From CAYWNA01 sp964459305 (GTDB lineage Bacteria; Planctomycetota; Planctomycetia; Pirellulales; Pirellulaceae): a stretch of 64,000 nt of DNA. The stretch spans positions 1 to 64,000 of the forward strand of contig CAYWNA010000004.1 in the NCBI GenBank assembly GCA_964459305.1. Reading direction: 5' to 3'. The position numbers and the translations under genes were made by a program. The notes under the pieces are model-generated. The model searched no databases. It saw only the letters and a program-made list of their open reading frames with translations, and was not told the DNA's origin. Each line of letters starts with the position of its first letter. Position 1 is the stretch's first letter. Shown here in pieces: positions 52,976-61,580 of this stretch.

Positions 52976-54220
52976 TCACTGACTGGGAGTTGTTCTCGTC
53001 TCGTCTGCGCCAGCCCCGTCGTCACTTTGGTGGAAGTCGCGTGCCTGGTCCTCGTGTGACAGTTCAGGTGTTCTGGGGGCCGATGCATCGAGCGTCCCAA
53101 CGGCACCCAGCACCGTATTCTCGCGAGCCCTGTTTTTGGTACCTACGTAGATCAGGTGCCACGTATCGCCGATGACGACAGTCGTGGGGGTCTCCAACTC
53201 CTCTGCATCGCAAGATCCAGGTGGCCCGTTGCCCAGGATCTTGCGGCCCTGGCGTGTTAGCGCTTTGCCGTCGCTGCCCAGGAAAATCTCGTAAAGTTCC
53301 AGCACGCGAGGTCTGCCTCCCGACGATCGGTGGCCCAGCGAGCAGATAGCGACGAACTCGCCGCCACCGAGGTCGGTGATGGTGTTGGGATCGATGGAAC
53401 GACGCCGGACGATTCGGTCTCCTTCGACTGCATGTCCCTCAAGCGCGTCGAACACCTGGAGCTTGTCCCAGTGAATCGCATCGTTCGACGCCCACATCGC
53501 GCCGTGGAAATCGTCGCCGCCGCCGTGGAGCGAATAGCCGACGTACTTGTAGTCCAAGTCGGGGAACGGGTTCGGCCGCCAGCGGAGATATCCCGTGTGT
53601 CCATCACCGGCTTCCTTCTGCGGATCGTAGTCGAGGATCACGGAGTCATTCTCGCCGTTGATCCGAGTGAAGTTCACGCCGTCGGGGGATGTGGCCAGCA
53701 AGGTCGATTGGTTATGCCCCGCGCCCACGTTATGGTAGGTCATGTAGACGGTGCCATCGATGATATTCGCATGAGGCGTCTCGGTCTGACGGCCCTGGAT
53801 GCTGTCGAAGAAGATCGGGTTGCCGGCGGGCTTCTCTTGGAGGTAGTCGAAATCGCCATCCGCGGTCGCTTGATCGTACGATTTCCAGCGATCGGCATCC
53901 GTAGGATCGCCACTCGACACATACAGCCAGATCCCCCCATTGCCACGGTCGTGGTCGGTCGAGAAGTACAACGCATACTCGTACGGGAATCGATCGACCT
54001 GATCCATTTTCACCAAAGTGGTGTAGTACGGCCCCGGCTTCGGCATACCCGTCGGGCGCGATATGAGCTTGCCACATTTCTTGAAGGAGAAGTGCGTGCG
54101 CTGGCGATCGACTTCGCGTGCTTCCCGCTCCGCAGACGAGAACTTGCCGGTCTCGGCGCCGCCAGCGAGCCCGACTGTCATCACCCAAGCCAAGATCGAA
54201 AAAAGCGTGGTCCTGGTCAC
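52976..54220 (-). CDS. Secreted five-bladed-propeller glycosidase-like protein
   Basis: 414 residues with a signal peptide (TLFSILAWVMTVGLAGG). The body shows repeated beta-blade patterns typical of GH43/GH32-type propellers: ALYFSTDHDRGNGGIWLYVS, ANIIDGTVYMTYHNVG, TGYLRWRPNPFPDLDYKYVG and IVRRRSIDPNTITDLGG. A catalytic acid pair cannot be assigned safely, so it is called glycosidase-like. It starts 12 bases after the end of the next upstream gene (54233-55489), so they form an operon. Confidence 0.68.
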   Translation of the reverse strand: MTRTTLFSILAWVMTVGLAGGAETGKFSSAEREAREVDRQRTHFSFKKCGKLISRPTGMPKPGPYYTTLVKMDQVDRFPYEYALYFSTDHDRGNGGIWLYVSSGDPTDADRWKSYDQATADGDFDYLQEKPAGNPIFFDSIQGRQTETPHANIIDGTVYMTYHNVGAGHNQSTLLATSPDGVNFTRINGENDSVILDYDPQKEAGDGHTGYLRWRPNPFPDLDYKYVGYSLHGGGDDFHGAMWASNDAIHWDKLQVFDALEGHAVEGDRIVRRRSIDPNTITDLGGGEFVAICSLGHRSSGGRPRVLELYEIFLGSDGKALTRQGRKILGNGPPGSCDAEELETPTTVVIGDTWHLIYVGTKNRARENTVLGAVGTLDASAPRTPELSHEDQARDFHQSDDGAGADETRTTPSQ

Positions 54221-54232
54221 TGCGATTCCTCC

Positions 54233-55489
54233 TCAGCGATTGTTTGTCATTACGGTGCCGAATGTCCGTTTGATGGCCTCCAGACGGGCGGTACCCGTCC
54301 GCTGTTCGGGCAACAGGTAACATCCCTCGGTCCATTCGTTCCAGGCGTTGATAAGAACAGCGAAGGGTTTGCGCGAATCCTGCTCGATGTGCACGGCCGC
54401 ATCGCGCAAAAGCTGCTCGAATCGTTCGGGGGTATTACCGACCACGACGTGGCAATAGGGGTAAGCATGTCTGTTCGACCACGGTGAAATCGGGAATGGC
54501 CACGGGACGTCCTGGCGGCAGCGGGGAGTGGCGTCCCAGCCGACCGTCACCACGGGCAAGTTGACAAGCGGCGCTGTGTTCATCTTCTGCCAGTGCTTGC
54601 GGTGGGCTTCCATGACGTCGTCGTAACTCACGGTGAGATCCGGGCGCACTTTGTCTGCGGCAAGAACGTTGTACTTGCTCGTGCTGCGAAACCCGGCTTC
54701 CTTGACCTCGGCCGCGTCCTCGCCGCGCGACACCATCCCGTTCCAGTGCATCGGCGGCAGGTTCGCTTTGCCCAGCCGGTTGTCTATCTTCTCCAACAGC
54801 CTGCGGGTCTGGAGCGGACCGCCAAGCTCCTGGACGAATCGCGTAGCTTGATAAACGCTGAAGAACAGGCGACCGTCGACTTGCCAGTGGTTCGGCTGGC
54901 AGAAATAATGCTCGATGCAATATTCGATGACACGCTCAAGATCGCGCGGCGAGTGACGCGAGGGCAACCAGACGTTTCGCTCTTTATCGAAGTCTGGGCA
55001 AAACTGATCTTTCCGGTCATGATTGGCCCACATCAGCGCGAACTTCATGCGATCGCGATTTTCGGCGCGGAGGAAACCCTGCTCCAGGGCCTCCTGCATG
55101 TTCCTGACGCCGCTGTACCAGTACCAGTCGAACAGGAAGACGTCGATCCCGTGGTCGGCCGCAAGGTCGATCTCGCGAGCCGACCACTTCGGATCGCTTT
55201 CGTCGAAGTAGCCCCACGTGGGCTTCAGCGGCTGGTGATGGCTGGGAAAGCGGGGAACGGCCGCCTTCACGCCCTCCCACTCGGCCCACCCCTCACCTTT
55301 CCAGGCGCTACCGTGGTCGTAGTTGTGCCAGTGAGGATAGTAGACGCACATGACGGTCGGCCGACGCTTGCGGGCGTCCTGGGCCGCATGCGTGACCATC
55401 GAACCGGCGAGGATCGGCATGCTCGCGGCCAGGCCGAAGGCGTGTTTCTTTGAACGATCCAGGAATTCGCGACGGTTGATGTCTTTCAT
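54233..55489 (-). CDS. Tat-exported WbsX/GH99-like domain protein
   Basis: 418 residues starting MKDINRREFLDRSKKHAFGL, a Tat signal. The TIM-barrel body contains VMCVYYPHWHNYDHGSAW, GIDVFLFDWYWYSG, KFALMWANHD and LINAWNEWTEG, the WbsX (GH99-like) pattern in which Glu of NEWTEG is a likely active-site residue. WbsX proteins occur with O-antigen synthesis and also, in planctomycetes, as secreted enzymes. Because this copy carries a Tat signal, an extracytoplasmic glycosidase is likelier. An in-frame ATG 108 bases upstream would displace the Tat motif. Confidence 0.82.
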   Translation of the reverse strand: MKDINRREFLDRSKKHAFGLAASMPILAGSMVTHAAQDARKRRPTVMCVYYPHWHNYDHGSAWKGEGWAEWEGVKAAVPRFPSHHQPLKPTWGYFDESDPKWSAREIDLAADHGIDVFLFDWYWYSGVRNMQEALEQGFLRAENRDRMKFALMWANHDRKDQFCPDFDKERNVWLPSRHSPRDLERVIEYCIEHYFCQPNHWQVDGRLFFSVYQATRFVQELGGPLQTRRLLEKIDNRLGKANLPPMHWNGMVSRGEDAAEVKEAGFRSTSKYNVLAADKVRPDLTVSYDDVMEAHRKHWQKMNTAPLVNLPVVTVGWDATPRCRQDVPWPFPISPWSNRHAYPYCHVVVGNTPERFEQLLRDAAVHIEQDSRKPFAVLINAWNEWTEGCYLLPEQRTGTARLEAIKRTFGTVMTNNR

Positions 55490-55636
55490 GGCAGGGTGTT
55501 CCTTCTGGGAAAGTGTGTTCTGGTCGTCGATGACTGCCATCGACGCGGCATCGGCGGCGTCCAGCAGCGTCTCAGGTAGCGATGCAAGCGGTCGCACGTC
55601 TCAGCAGGTATTTTGTTCTGCGAATGTCGCGATAAG

Positions 55637-57187
55637 TCATCTGTAGAGTGCTAACTCCATGGAGAAGAGTCTGCACGACTCTTTTTTCTTGTCGAGGTTC
55701 TTAATCTCAATCTTGTTGCGACCAGGGACAAGCAATTCAAGCGGCACCGCGTAGAACTTCACCCTGTCGCGGGTGGCATAGCCTGCGTTCTGGGCCATTG
55801 GGGGAAACAGTTCAACACCCTCATATTTGCACTCCTGGAGCTGCCCGCCATTCAGCCAAACACGGACACACAGATCGGCGCAACTCGCCTGGGTTTCGAC
55901 TCGCAGCAAAGCTCGGTCGAACCTGACCTTTCTAGTATCATCGGGAACGATCAACTCGACGGTCCGTTCATTGGTCGCCGGGAATGTGCCGAATCCGGGG
56001 TAAATGACGTAGTTCTTCGGCAAAGTCCTCAAGTACTCGACGTCGGTGATGCGTTTGAGGCCCTCGGCCATGGCAAGACGCACCTTGCTCGGAACGTAGT
56101 CGTAGTTGAACAGGCTCAGCCCGTCCACACCGCGGTAAAGCAAGTTCAAGGCCGAAGCTCGATAGATCGCGAACGTCGCATAGCGGCGAGCGAATCTGCT
56201 GACCTTGCTGTTTTGGTAGGTGACATAATTCATTTCGCCATAGATCTTCGCGCGTTTCGTGCGTGCTTTGAAGTCTTCGATGCCCAGTTCCATGGTGTGG
56301 ATATAGAAAGAGGACACGTTGATCATGTCCACGAGTCCCGCGGCGTCCCAGCCGATCACGTCAAGCCCGGCATTCTCGCAAGCAGTGATGGTATGGGGAA
56401 CCCGTACGGAGAGCTTCAGTGTCTTATCACGCTCGGCGCCGATGCGGTCGATCATGTCCCGAATTCGCTTGACGAAGGCGGTCATTACCTTGGTACCGTC
56501 TTTGATCTTGTCGTTGTGGAAGAAGCGCGGGAAGCGCTGGAAGTCCAGTTCCACCCCGTCCACGTCGTAGTTCGTGCAAAGTTCTTCGATGATCGAGAAG
56601 TAGTAGTTCCTGACCGGGGCCAGCATGTAGTTGTGCAGCCGCATGTCGTCCTTGATCCGTTTGTAGGGCGAGGTGTCCGATTCGGCCAGCCAGTACTCTG
56701 GATGGTCGCGCCAGAAGTCGTTGTGACTCGGCCATTCGAGGTCCTGGATATAGTGATGGTCGTTCATGCGGTAGCAAATGAAGAAGTCCACGCCGTACTT
56801 GCGGCAGGCATCGAGTGTCTCCTTCACCGGGTCGCCGCCCGCGTGTAGGTAGGTCATCGCGTAGTCGTACGATCTGAAGCTGCTCAGCGGCTGGCCGGGC
56901 TTGTAATCCTTCCAGGTTGGATCGATCTCTGAGGGGAAAAGGTTGGTGCGCCACATGGTGGGGCAGCACATGATCGCATCGACGTCGGTGTGTTCGAGCT
57001 TTTTGATGAATGAGGCGATGTACTCCGGACTGTTGCCCTTCTTGTGCGAGACAATCAGCAACTCATGATTAAAGATGCATTTGTAGTCGGCCGTCAGCGA
57101 CGTTTGATGGTAGGACGGCTCGGCGCCGTCAACGGGCCCGCCTGCCATTGCCAATAACACGATCAAAGCGACGGCCACTCTTCTCAT
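55637..57187 (-). CDS. Secreted TIM-barrel glycosidase-like protein
   Basis: 516 residues with a signal peptide (MRRVAVALIVLLAMAGGPVDGA). The body begins with HELLIVSHKKGNSPEYIA and AIMCCPTMWRTNLFP, then SIIEELCTNYDVDGVELDFQRFP, a typical barrel strand with an acidic pair at its C-terminal end, as in hypothetical glycosidase families (GHL10-type). The last 100 residues form a beta-sandwich (LIVPDDTRKVRFDRALLRVE). GAGGAG precedes the ATG by 7 bases. Substrate unknown. Confidence 0.75.
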   Translation of the reverse strand: MRRVAVALIVLLAMAGGPVDGAEPSYHQTSLTADYKCIFNHELLIVSHKKGNSPEYIASFIKKLEHTDVDAIMCCPTMWRTNLFPSEIDPTWKDYKPGQPLSSFRSYDYAMTYLHAGGDPVKETLDACRKYGVDFFICYRMNDHHYIQDLEWPSHNDFWRDHPEYWLAESDTSPYKRIKDDMRLHNYMLAPVRNYYFSIIEELCTNYDVDGVELDFQRFPRFFHNDKIKDGTKVMTAFVKRIRDMIDRIGAERDKTLKLSVRVPHTITACENAGLDVIGWDAAGLVDMINVSSFYIHTMELGIEDFKARTKRAKIYGEMNYVTYQNSKVSRFARRYATFAIYRASALNLLYRGVDGLSLFNYDYVPSKVRLAMAEGLKRITDVEYLRTLPKNYVIYPGFGTFPATNERTVELIVPDDTRKVRFDRALLRVETQASCADLCVRVWLNGGQLQECKYEGVELFPPMAQNAGYATRDRVKFYAVPLELLVPGRNKIEIKNLDKKKESCRLFSMELALYR

Positions 57188-57550
57188 TGCGTTTCTCCTC
57201 GACGTGGGATACTTCTCGGATTTCAGGCCACAGTTCGACGATGCGAATTCCCTTCATGCCCGCGGCCACCAGGGCGTATTCGCCGCAGAAGTCCACGGAC
57301 CACACCTGCCCGCCAGGCCGATAGACACGGTGATTCTCCGGCGTCTCCCTCGGCGCGGGGGGCACTGCAATCGGTTCGCCCCTTTCACGCTTGTCGGCAC
57401 GCACCATCGAAGGCGCGGCTAACACCTTCAGGCCGGCCTTTGGGCAGGCCGCGTAAATGAAGTTCCCTCGCACATCGACGAATTGGGCTTCCCCGGTATT
57501 CACCTGGTTGGCGACACAACCCAACGCGCGTCGGCCCTCTTCTTGATTAC
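57129..57550 (-). pseudogene. 3' fragment of a beta-propeller-type gene
   Basis: About 130 codons are protein-like: AQFVDVRGNFIYAACPKAG, GGQVWSVDFCGEYALVAAGM and KGIRIVELWPEIREV, which look like two LVIVD-type or propeller blades. The upstream end has no signal peptide or ribosome binding site and meets the tail of another gene. The 3' end overlaps the start of the glycosidase-like gene by 59 bases and holds its GAGGAG site. The most economical reading is the truncated end of a lost secreted propeller protein, though a short intact gene is not excluded. Confidence 0.5.
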
Positions 57551-57555
57551 GGGGA

Positions 57556-59052
57556 CTACAACGCACGCCAAAGTGAATTCCAGAGTGAATCATGGGCGGG
57601 GGAGAGGGCCGCAGCAATGGACGCGATTGCCAGCGAAATCAGAACCAGATAGAAAGGCCTGTGCATTCCTCTGGATTCGTAACGTGATGCGACGTAGTAC
57701 CATCCATAACCCGGAACGGCCACCATAAGCAAACCGTGGACCACACCTTCATGGAACGCCACTAGTAACATCCAGATTATGGCCCCCAAAAAAGCCACAA
57801 ACGCCGGCACCATCAGATATCCGAACATCAGTCCACGTACGTTCGCAAGAGATATCTGCTGCGCCCCTCCTGAGGTGGGTGCGAGCACATGCGCCAAGCA
57901 AAATCCAACAAAGCCAAACACTCCCACCGTGAAGACGGGAAGCAGCAGCACGACAACCATGCGAATAATGATGGTGACCGCGTCCTCCCCATCGTCAGAC
58001 TCGCCACTGCGGTCTCGGATGCGGGGAGATGCCACGTGCTTCCCGCTACCAAGAGCTGGGAGCATGATTGAGTCCGAAACTGGCGTTCCGTGCTCTGGCT
58101 CCTGGGCTAGACGGTATTCCTGGTCAGACGATTCCTCCGATTCTATCGAACCACTTTGCTCCTTGTCGTTCTGTTGTCTGCTGAGTTCTACATTGGCCAC
58201 ACCGGCGCCAAGGACAGCACGATCTTCGTAGGCAACAGGGCGCTTGTTGAAGTGGATAGCTGGCGACAAAGGAGGTTCTTCGGTTTTGGCCGTCAACGTA
58301 TCGGGCTGAACAGCGTCGGCAGGGCCGGCCGATTGCAGCAACTCTTGCGCATTACATATTCCTTCTGATGCGGTGGAGTCAGATCTTCCGGCGAGCACCG
58401 ATTGAGCCGCCATGGCAATTTCCTCATTCTCGTCCCGGCTCGCTGTTTCCAGCGCTGTAACGATTTCGCGCTTGTCTGTGTGCAGCGTCGTTGTGCTTCC
58501 CGTGAGCAACGCTGTCAGGACGTGAACGTCGACGGGTTCTCGCGCTACGTATCCTGATTCGCAAAGGATCTCTGCAAGGCCAACATCACGAGATTCTGCC
58601 CAGCGACGGCAGAGAGCATCGATCGCGTCTTGCCCAGCCAACTCCGCTCGCCATCCCATGTCTTCAATGTCATCGATCGCGTCCACAAACACTCTTGTTT
58701 GGTACACCCCAGCCGCATCAATCTGGTCGAACTCAACTAGAAAATGCATAGCCTGCAATGTGCCTTCAGGTGCCTCTACGAACCGGTGCGGATGGGGCAA
58801 GAGCCCTGGTGCATCGCAGAGATCCCCAAGTGATTCCCTCACGTGTTCAATCGACTCCAAATTCTGGCTCGATAGACAGAGGCAGTAGTGATCGGGACCG
58901 CCTCCGATAGGATTAAGGTTCCCGTGGTGCAACGTCGCTCCGGCAAGCTTAGCGGGGCTACAGTGGCGGAGAAGGACCTTCGTCGCATGCCACAACGCGT
59001 ATCCCTGCATCGCATCGTGGTTTAGGTCGAACAGAATACCAAGGTCAGGCAT
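57556..59052 (-). CDS. Unknown membrane protein with HEAT-like segment
   Basis: 498 residues, no recognised family. Residues 1-180 are soluble (MPDLGILFDLNHDAMQGYAL...). A segment near 165-215 (PVDVHVLTALLTGS...EIVTALETASRDENEEIAM) resembles HEAT-like repeats common in planctomycete proteins. A charged linker follows, then four hydrophobic segments between about 345 and 490. The ATG at 59052 is fixed by GGAGGT 6-10 bases upstream and overlaps the stop of the zinc-ribbon gene by 8 bases, so the two are coupled. Topology suggests a soluble cytoplasmic part anchored to the membrane. Confidence 0.72.
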   Translation of the reverse strand: MPDLGILFDLNHDAMQGYALWHATKVLLRHCSPAKLAGATLHHGNLNPIGGGPDHYCLCLSSQNLESIEHVRESLGDLCDAPGLLPHPHRFVEAPEGTLQAMHFLVEFDQIDAAGVYQTRVFVDAIDDIEDMGWRAELAGQDAIDALCRRWAESRDVGLAEILCESGYVAREPVDVHVLTALLTGSTTTLHTDKREIVTALETASRDENEEIAMAAQSVLAGRSDSTASEGICNAQELLQSAGPADAVQPDTLTAKTEEPPLSPAIHFNKRPVAYEDRAVLGAGVANVELSRQQNDKEQSGSIESEESSDQEYRLAQEPEHGTPVSDSIMLPALGSGKHVASPRIRDRSGESDDGEDAVTIIIRMVVVLLLPVFTVGVFGFVGFCLAHVLAPTSGGAQQISLANVRGLMFGYLMVPAFVAFLGAIIWMLLVAFHEGVVHGLLMVAVPGYGWYYVASRYESRGMHRPFYLVLISLAIASIAAALSPAHDSLWNSLWRAL

Positions 59053-60490
59053 TGCTGGACCTCCCTTCGCCGTCAAAAGGCAAATCGTCCGCCCAGACGT
59101 GCCGGTAAGACTGTGTTCTCGGGAACGGCAACCGCACGTCGCTCTCCGTGGCGGGGCCGGATCCACGAGCGAGCCATGCGAATATGATAAACGGGATCAG
59201 GACCGCAAGAAAAGTGCTGACACCAACAACCAATAGCCTTCGCGAGTTTGCCGACGCGGCTCCCGGATTCGTGTCGGATCGTGCTGCTAGACCCAGCGTA
59301 ATCAGATATGAGGCGCCAACAGTGACTGGCACACCCCAAACGAGACCAAAGAGAACCCCGCCAACAGCCGCACCAAAAAGAAGAACAAATCCCCACAGCA
59401 GGAGAACAACGAGCCCAAATGGTACGGCAATCACCCCGATTGCCACGCCCCGTCGACTATAAGCAAGAGCCCGCTTCCTACGTTCTTTGGCTTGCTTCTT
59501 CCAGATGTCATCCTGGTCGATCAAAGCGGGTGTCTCTTGCCACACAATCGTGAGGATCCAGCCTAGTAACAAACCGAAGCACAGAGACGCGCACGGTATG
59601 CCAAGAACCAACCCGAAGGCCCACGTTCCTATTTGCCAAAGCAGTCGGTCGCCCAATTGAGCTTCAAGCGAAGTTGTACCGAGATAGCTAAGCACCGCGA
59701 ACGCTGGTGATACCGCAAGCGAAGCCAAAACCGATACTCGGAACCGCTTCTGAGTGTACCATGGGCATTTTGCCTCCAAATTGACTTGTGCAACGATGTC
59801 TTCCCAACAGGCCCGTAAGTAGCAAATAGCTGCGCTGAGAGATCGGTTCAGCGGTTCAGGAAGTGCCTTCTTCCAATTCCTGAGACGGCCGCTAACAGAT
59901 ACTTCCTCTTCATGTTCGGCCTTCGCATCGTGAACAAGACGAGGCTTCTCGGGATCCGGCTTGCTTGGGGAGACTTGCGCAGACTGCGGATTGATTTCGC
60001 CATCCACGGGGGCAGAGGCAAGGAACGGATGGCGACACGCAAAGCAGTCACCGTGTGTACCATCCGGCATCGATGCGACTTCATACAAAACGCCACACGA
60101 CGGACACTCAATCTGCACACAGTCGTCCGGTAGCACTTGCGAAAGACACGCGACTTGCGATAGGGCTATGGCATGTTCGAAAGGCATTTGCCATGTGTCA
60201 CCGCCCCAAGGCTGCAGGCTATCTCCGTCATGGCACAACTCACACGTGAGGTGGGGATACTTGAATCGGCGGTCGGCCGACGAGGCTTCCTCAGTTTTGT
60301 TGGATAACCCATGCAATGTCGCTTCAGTTCCAGAGTCTCCCGGTGGTTCCGTCAAGAATCCAACGCCACATTCCAGTTCCGTTCCACAGTGCCTGCAGGC
60401 CCCACGGCCTTGCCCGCGTTGGTGTTGTGCTGCCGGCGACTTCCAGAATGCGACGGCAAGACGACGCGCGATTTGTTTGTTGTCCGCCAT
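59045..60490 (-). CDS. Zinc-ribbon multi-pass membrane protein
   Basis: 481 residues. Cysteine pairs CRHC (33-36) and CELC (near 80), then CPSC and CFAC (near 132 and 152), indicate two zinc ribbons. A charged linker leads to five or six hydrophobic helices between about 245 and 440 (FRVSVLASLAVSPAFAVLSYL, GTWAFGLVLGIPCASLCFGLLLGWI, VAIGVIAVPFGLVVLLLWGFVLLFGAAVGGVLFG). Family unknown. It overlaps the next gene by 8 bases and is preceded by a small membrane ORF. Metal sensing, or sorting of a membrane complex, are guesses. Confidence 0.72.
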   Translation of the reverse strand: MADNKQIARRLAVAFWKSPAAQHQRGQGRGACRHCGTELECGVGFLTEPPGDSGTEATLHGLSNKTEEASSADRRFKYPHLTCELCHDGDSLQPWGGDTWQMPFEHAIALSQVACLSQVLPDDCVQIECPSCGVLYEVASMPDGTHGDCFACRHPFLASAPVDGEINPQSAQVSPSKPDPEKPRLVHDAKAEHEEEVSVSGRLRNWKKALPEPLNRSLSAAICYLRACWEDIVAQVNLEAKCPWYTQKRFRVSVLASLAVSPAFAVLSYLGTTSLEAQLGDRLLWQIGTWAFGLVLGIPCASLCFGLLLGWILTIVWQETPALIDQDDIWKKQAKERRKRALAYSRRGVAIGVIAVPFGLVVLLLWGFVLLFGAAVGGVLFGLVWGVPVTVGASYLITLGLAARSDTNPGAASANSRRLLVVGVSTFLAVLIPFIIFAWLARGSGPATESDVRLPFPRTQSYRHVWADDLPFDGEGRSSNA

Positions 60491-60508
60491 TCGATTCTCC
60501 GCTCGGAA

Positions 60509-60697
60509 TTAGAAATCGAGACTGACCCCGCTTACACGGCCAGCATCCAGCCGTCCCTGTCTGCCCGTTGTGTCTCGATTCATGGAATAAGTAATGTAGC
60601 GACTCCAATCCACAACTGGCAACGATACCAATACTAAACCAACCACTAACCCTACCCCATAAGCCCACATTCGCGAGAGAATTGATCTGTCCTCCAT
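60509..60697 (-). CDS. Possible small membrane protein
   Basis: 62 codons beginning MEDRSILSRMWAYG with one hydrophobic helix (YGVGLVVGLVLVSLPVV, about 13-29) and a polar tail. The stop is 18 bases before the zinc-ribbon gene. No ribosome binding site is evident. The frame continues upstream without a better start. It is plausible because of the neighbouring membrane genes, but unproven. Confidence 0.4.
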   Translation of the reverse strand: MEDRSILSRMWAYGVGLVVGLVLVSLPVVDWSRYITYSMNRDTTGRQGRLDAGRVSGVSLDF

Positions 60698-60915
60698 CAA
60701 TTGTCGCCAGATCATGGGCCGCGCGTAGGTCGCCCCACCTGTGTCGCCAAACCCTCGTGGTTTGCGCGCTGCGGTGTTCACGACCGAGGTAACGAACGCG
60801 GTTTGCCAATCTGCCCCAGGGCACATCGACCCACGCGCACAACGATCGGAAGACACCTGCCGCTGCTGTCATCTGCCTGACGGCGCGACATGTTGGTGCT
60901 CAGCTCCAGGGAAAA

Positions 60916-61580
60916 TCACGCCTGTTCCGGCGGAGCGGTGATGTCGACTCGCTGTTCCTGTAAGGTCGCCTGTAACTCCGCGATATCCACTTGGTCGCCG
61001 CCGATTTGATGCTTCGAGGCAATCGCGGCGGCGTTGCCAGCCGCCTGACCGAGCGTCATCAAGGTGCGCTGCAAACGCGCCGCCCCCGAGGCGATGTGGG
61101 AACGGCATAGTCCATCGCGCGAGGTTCGAACGCCAGACTGACGCCTCGTTTGACGTTCTTCCCGTTGATGAACCTTGGTCCGCGTTGGCTTCGTGCATAG
61201 TGGGCGCTAAGGTCGCATTCTGGGGGCAAGGTGACGGCCATCGGGTCTTTGACCATCGCCATGAAGAGATCGCGGGCGATGCCGTTGGCTCCCATACCGG
61301 GCCGCCAAATGTTGACGAACGCATTAGTCGCGGTGCCGCCGAGTGTGGATTCGCGTTCCACCAAAACGACCTTGGCACCGGCGCGAGCTGCGGCCAGAGC
61401 CGCACCCGTTCCGCCACTTCCGCCGCCTATAACACAAACATCCGCTCGGATTTTCTCATCGGAGGCATTATGGTGATCCGCTGCGAATGACTGTGTCGTG
61501 GCGCCGGGCACCATCCCACCAGCGGTTGTTGCGAGGAAGGCCTTGGCGGCAGTGCGTCGACTAATCCGAAGGCTCATCAC
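60916..61580 (-). pseudogene. FAD-dependent oxidoreductase, decayed
   Basis: The N-terminal part (to about residue 160) carries a Tat-like SRRTAAKAF signal and a clear FAD-binding fold: DVCVIGGGSGGTGAALAAAR and VVLVERESTLGGTATNAF. The C-terminal end of the same family (LQRTLMTLGQAAGNAAAIA, ending at 60916) is in a shifted frame. One lost base in the C-run of the coding strand at 61098-61100 would join them. Even so, about 220 codons remain against 450-600 for the family, so the middle is deleted. The start overlaps the stop of the HzsA-like gene (GTGATGA), so they were once an operon. Confidence 0.8.

Noticed and set aside
51003..52982. 659-codon plus-strand frame across the third oxidoreductase
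   Set aside because: Antisense shadow. The minus strand has a Tat signal, Rossmann turn and EKP motif; the plus frame has no recognisable feature.
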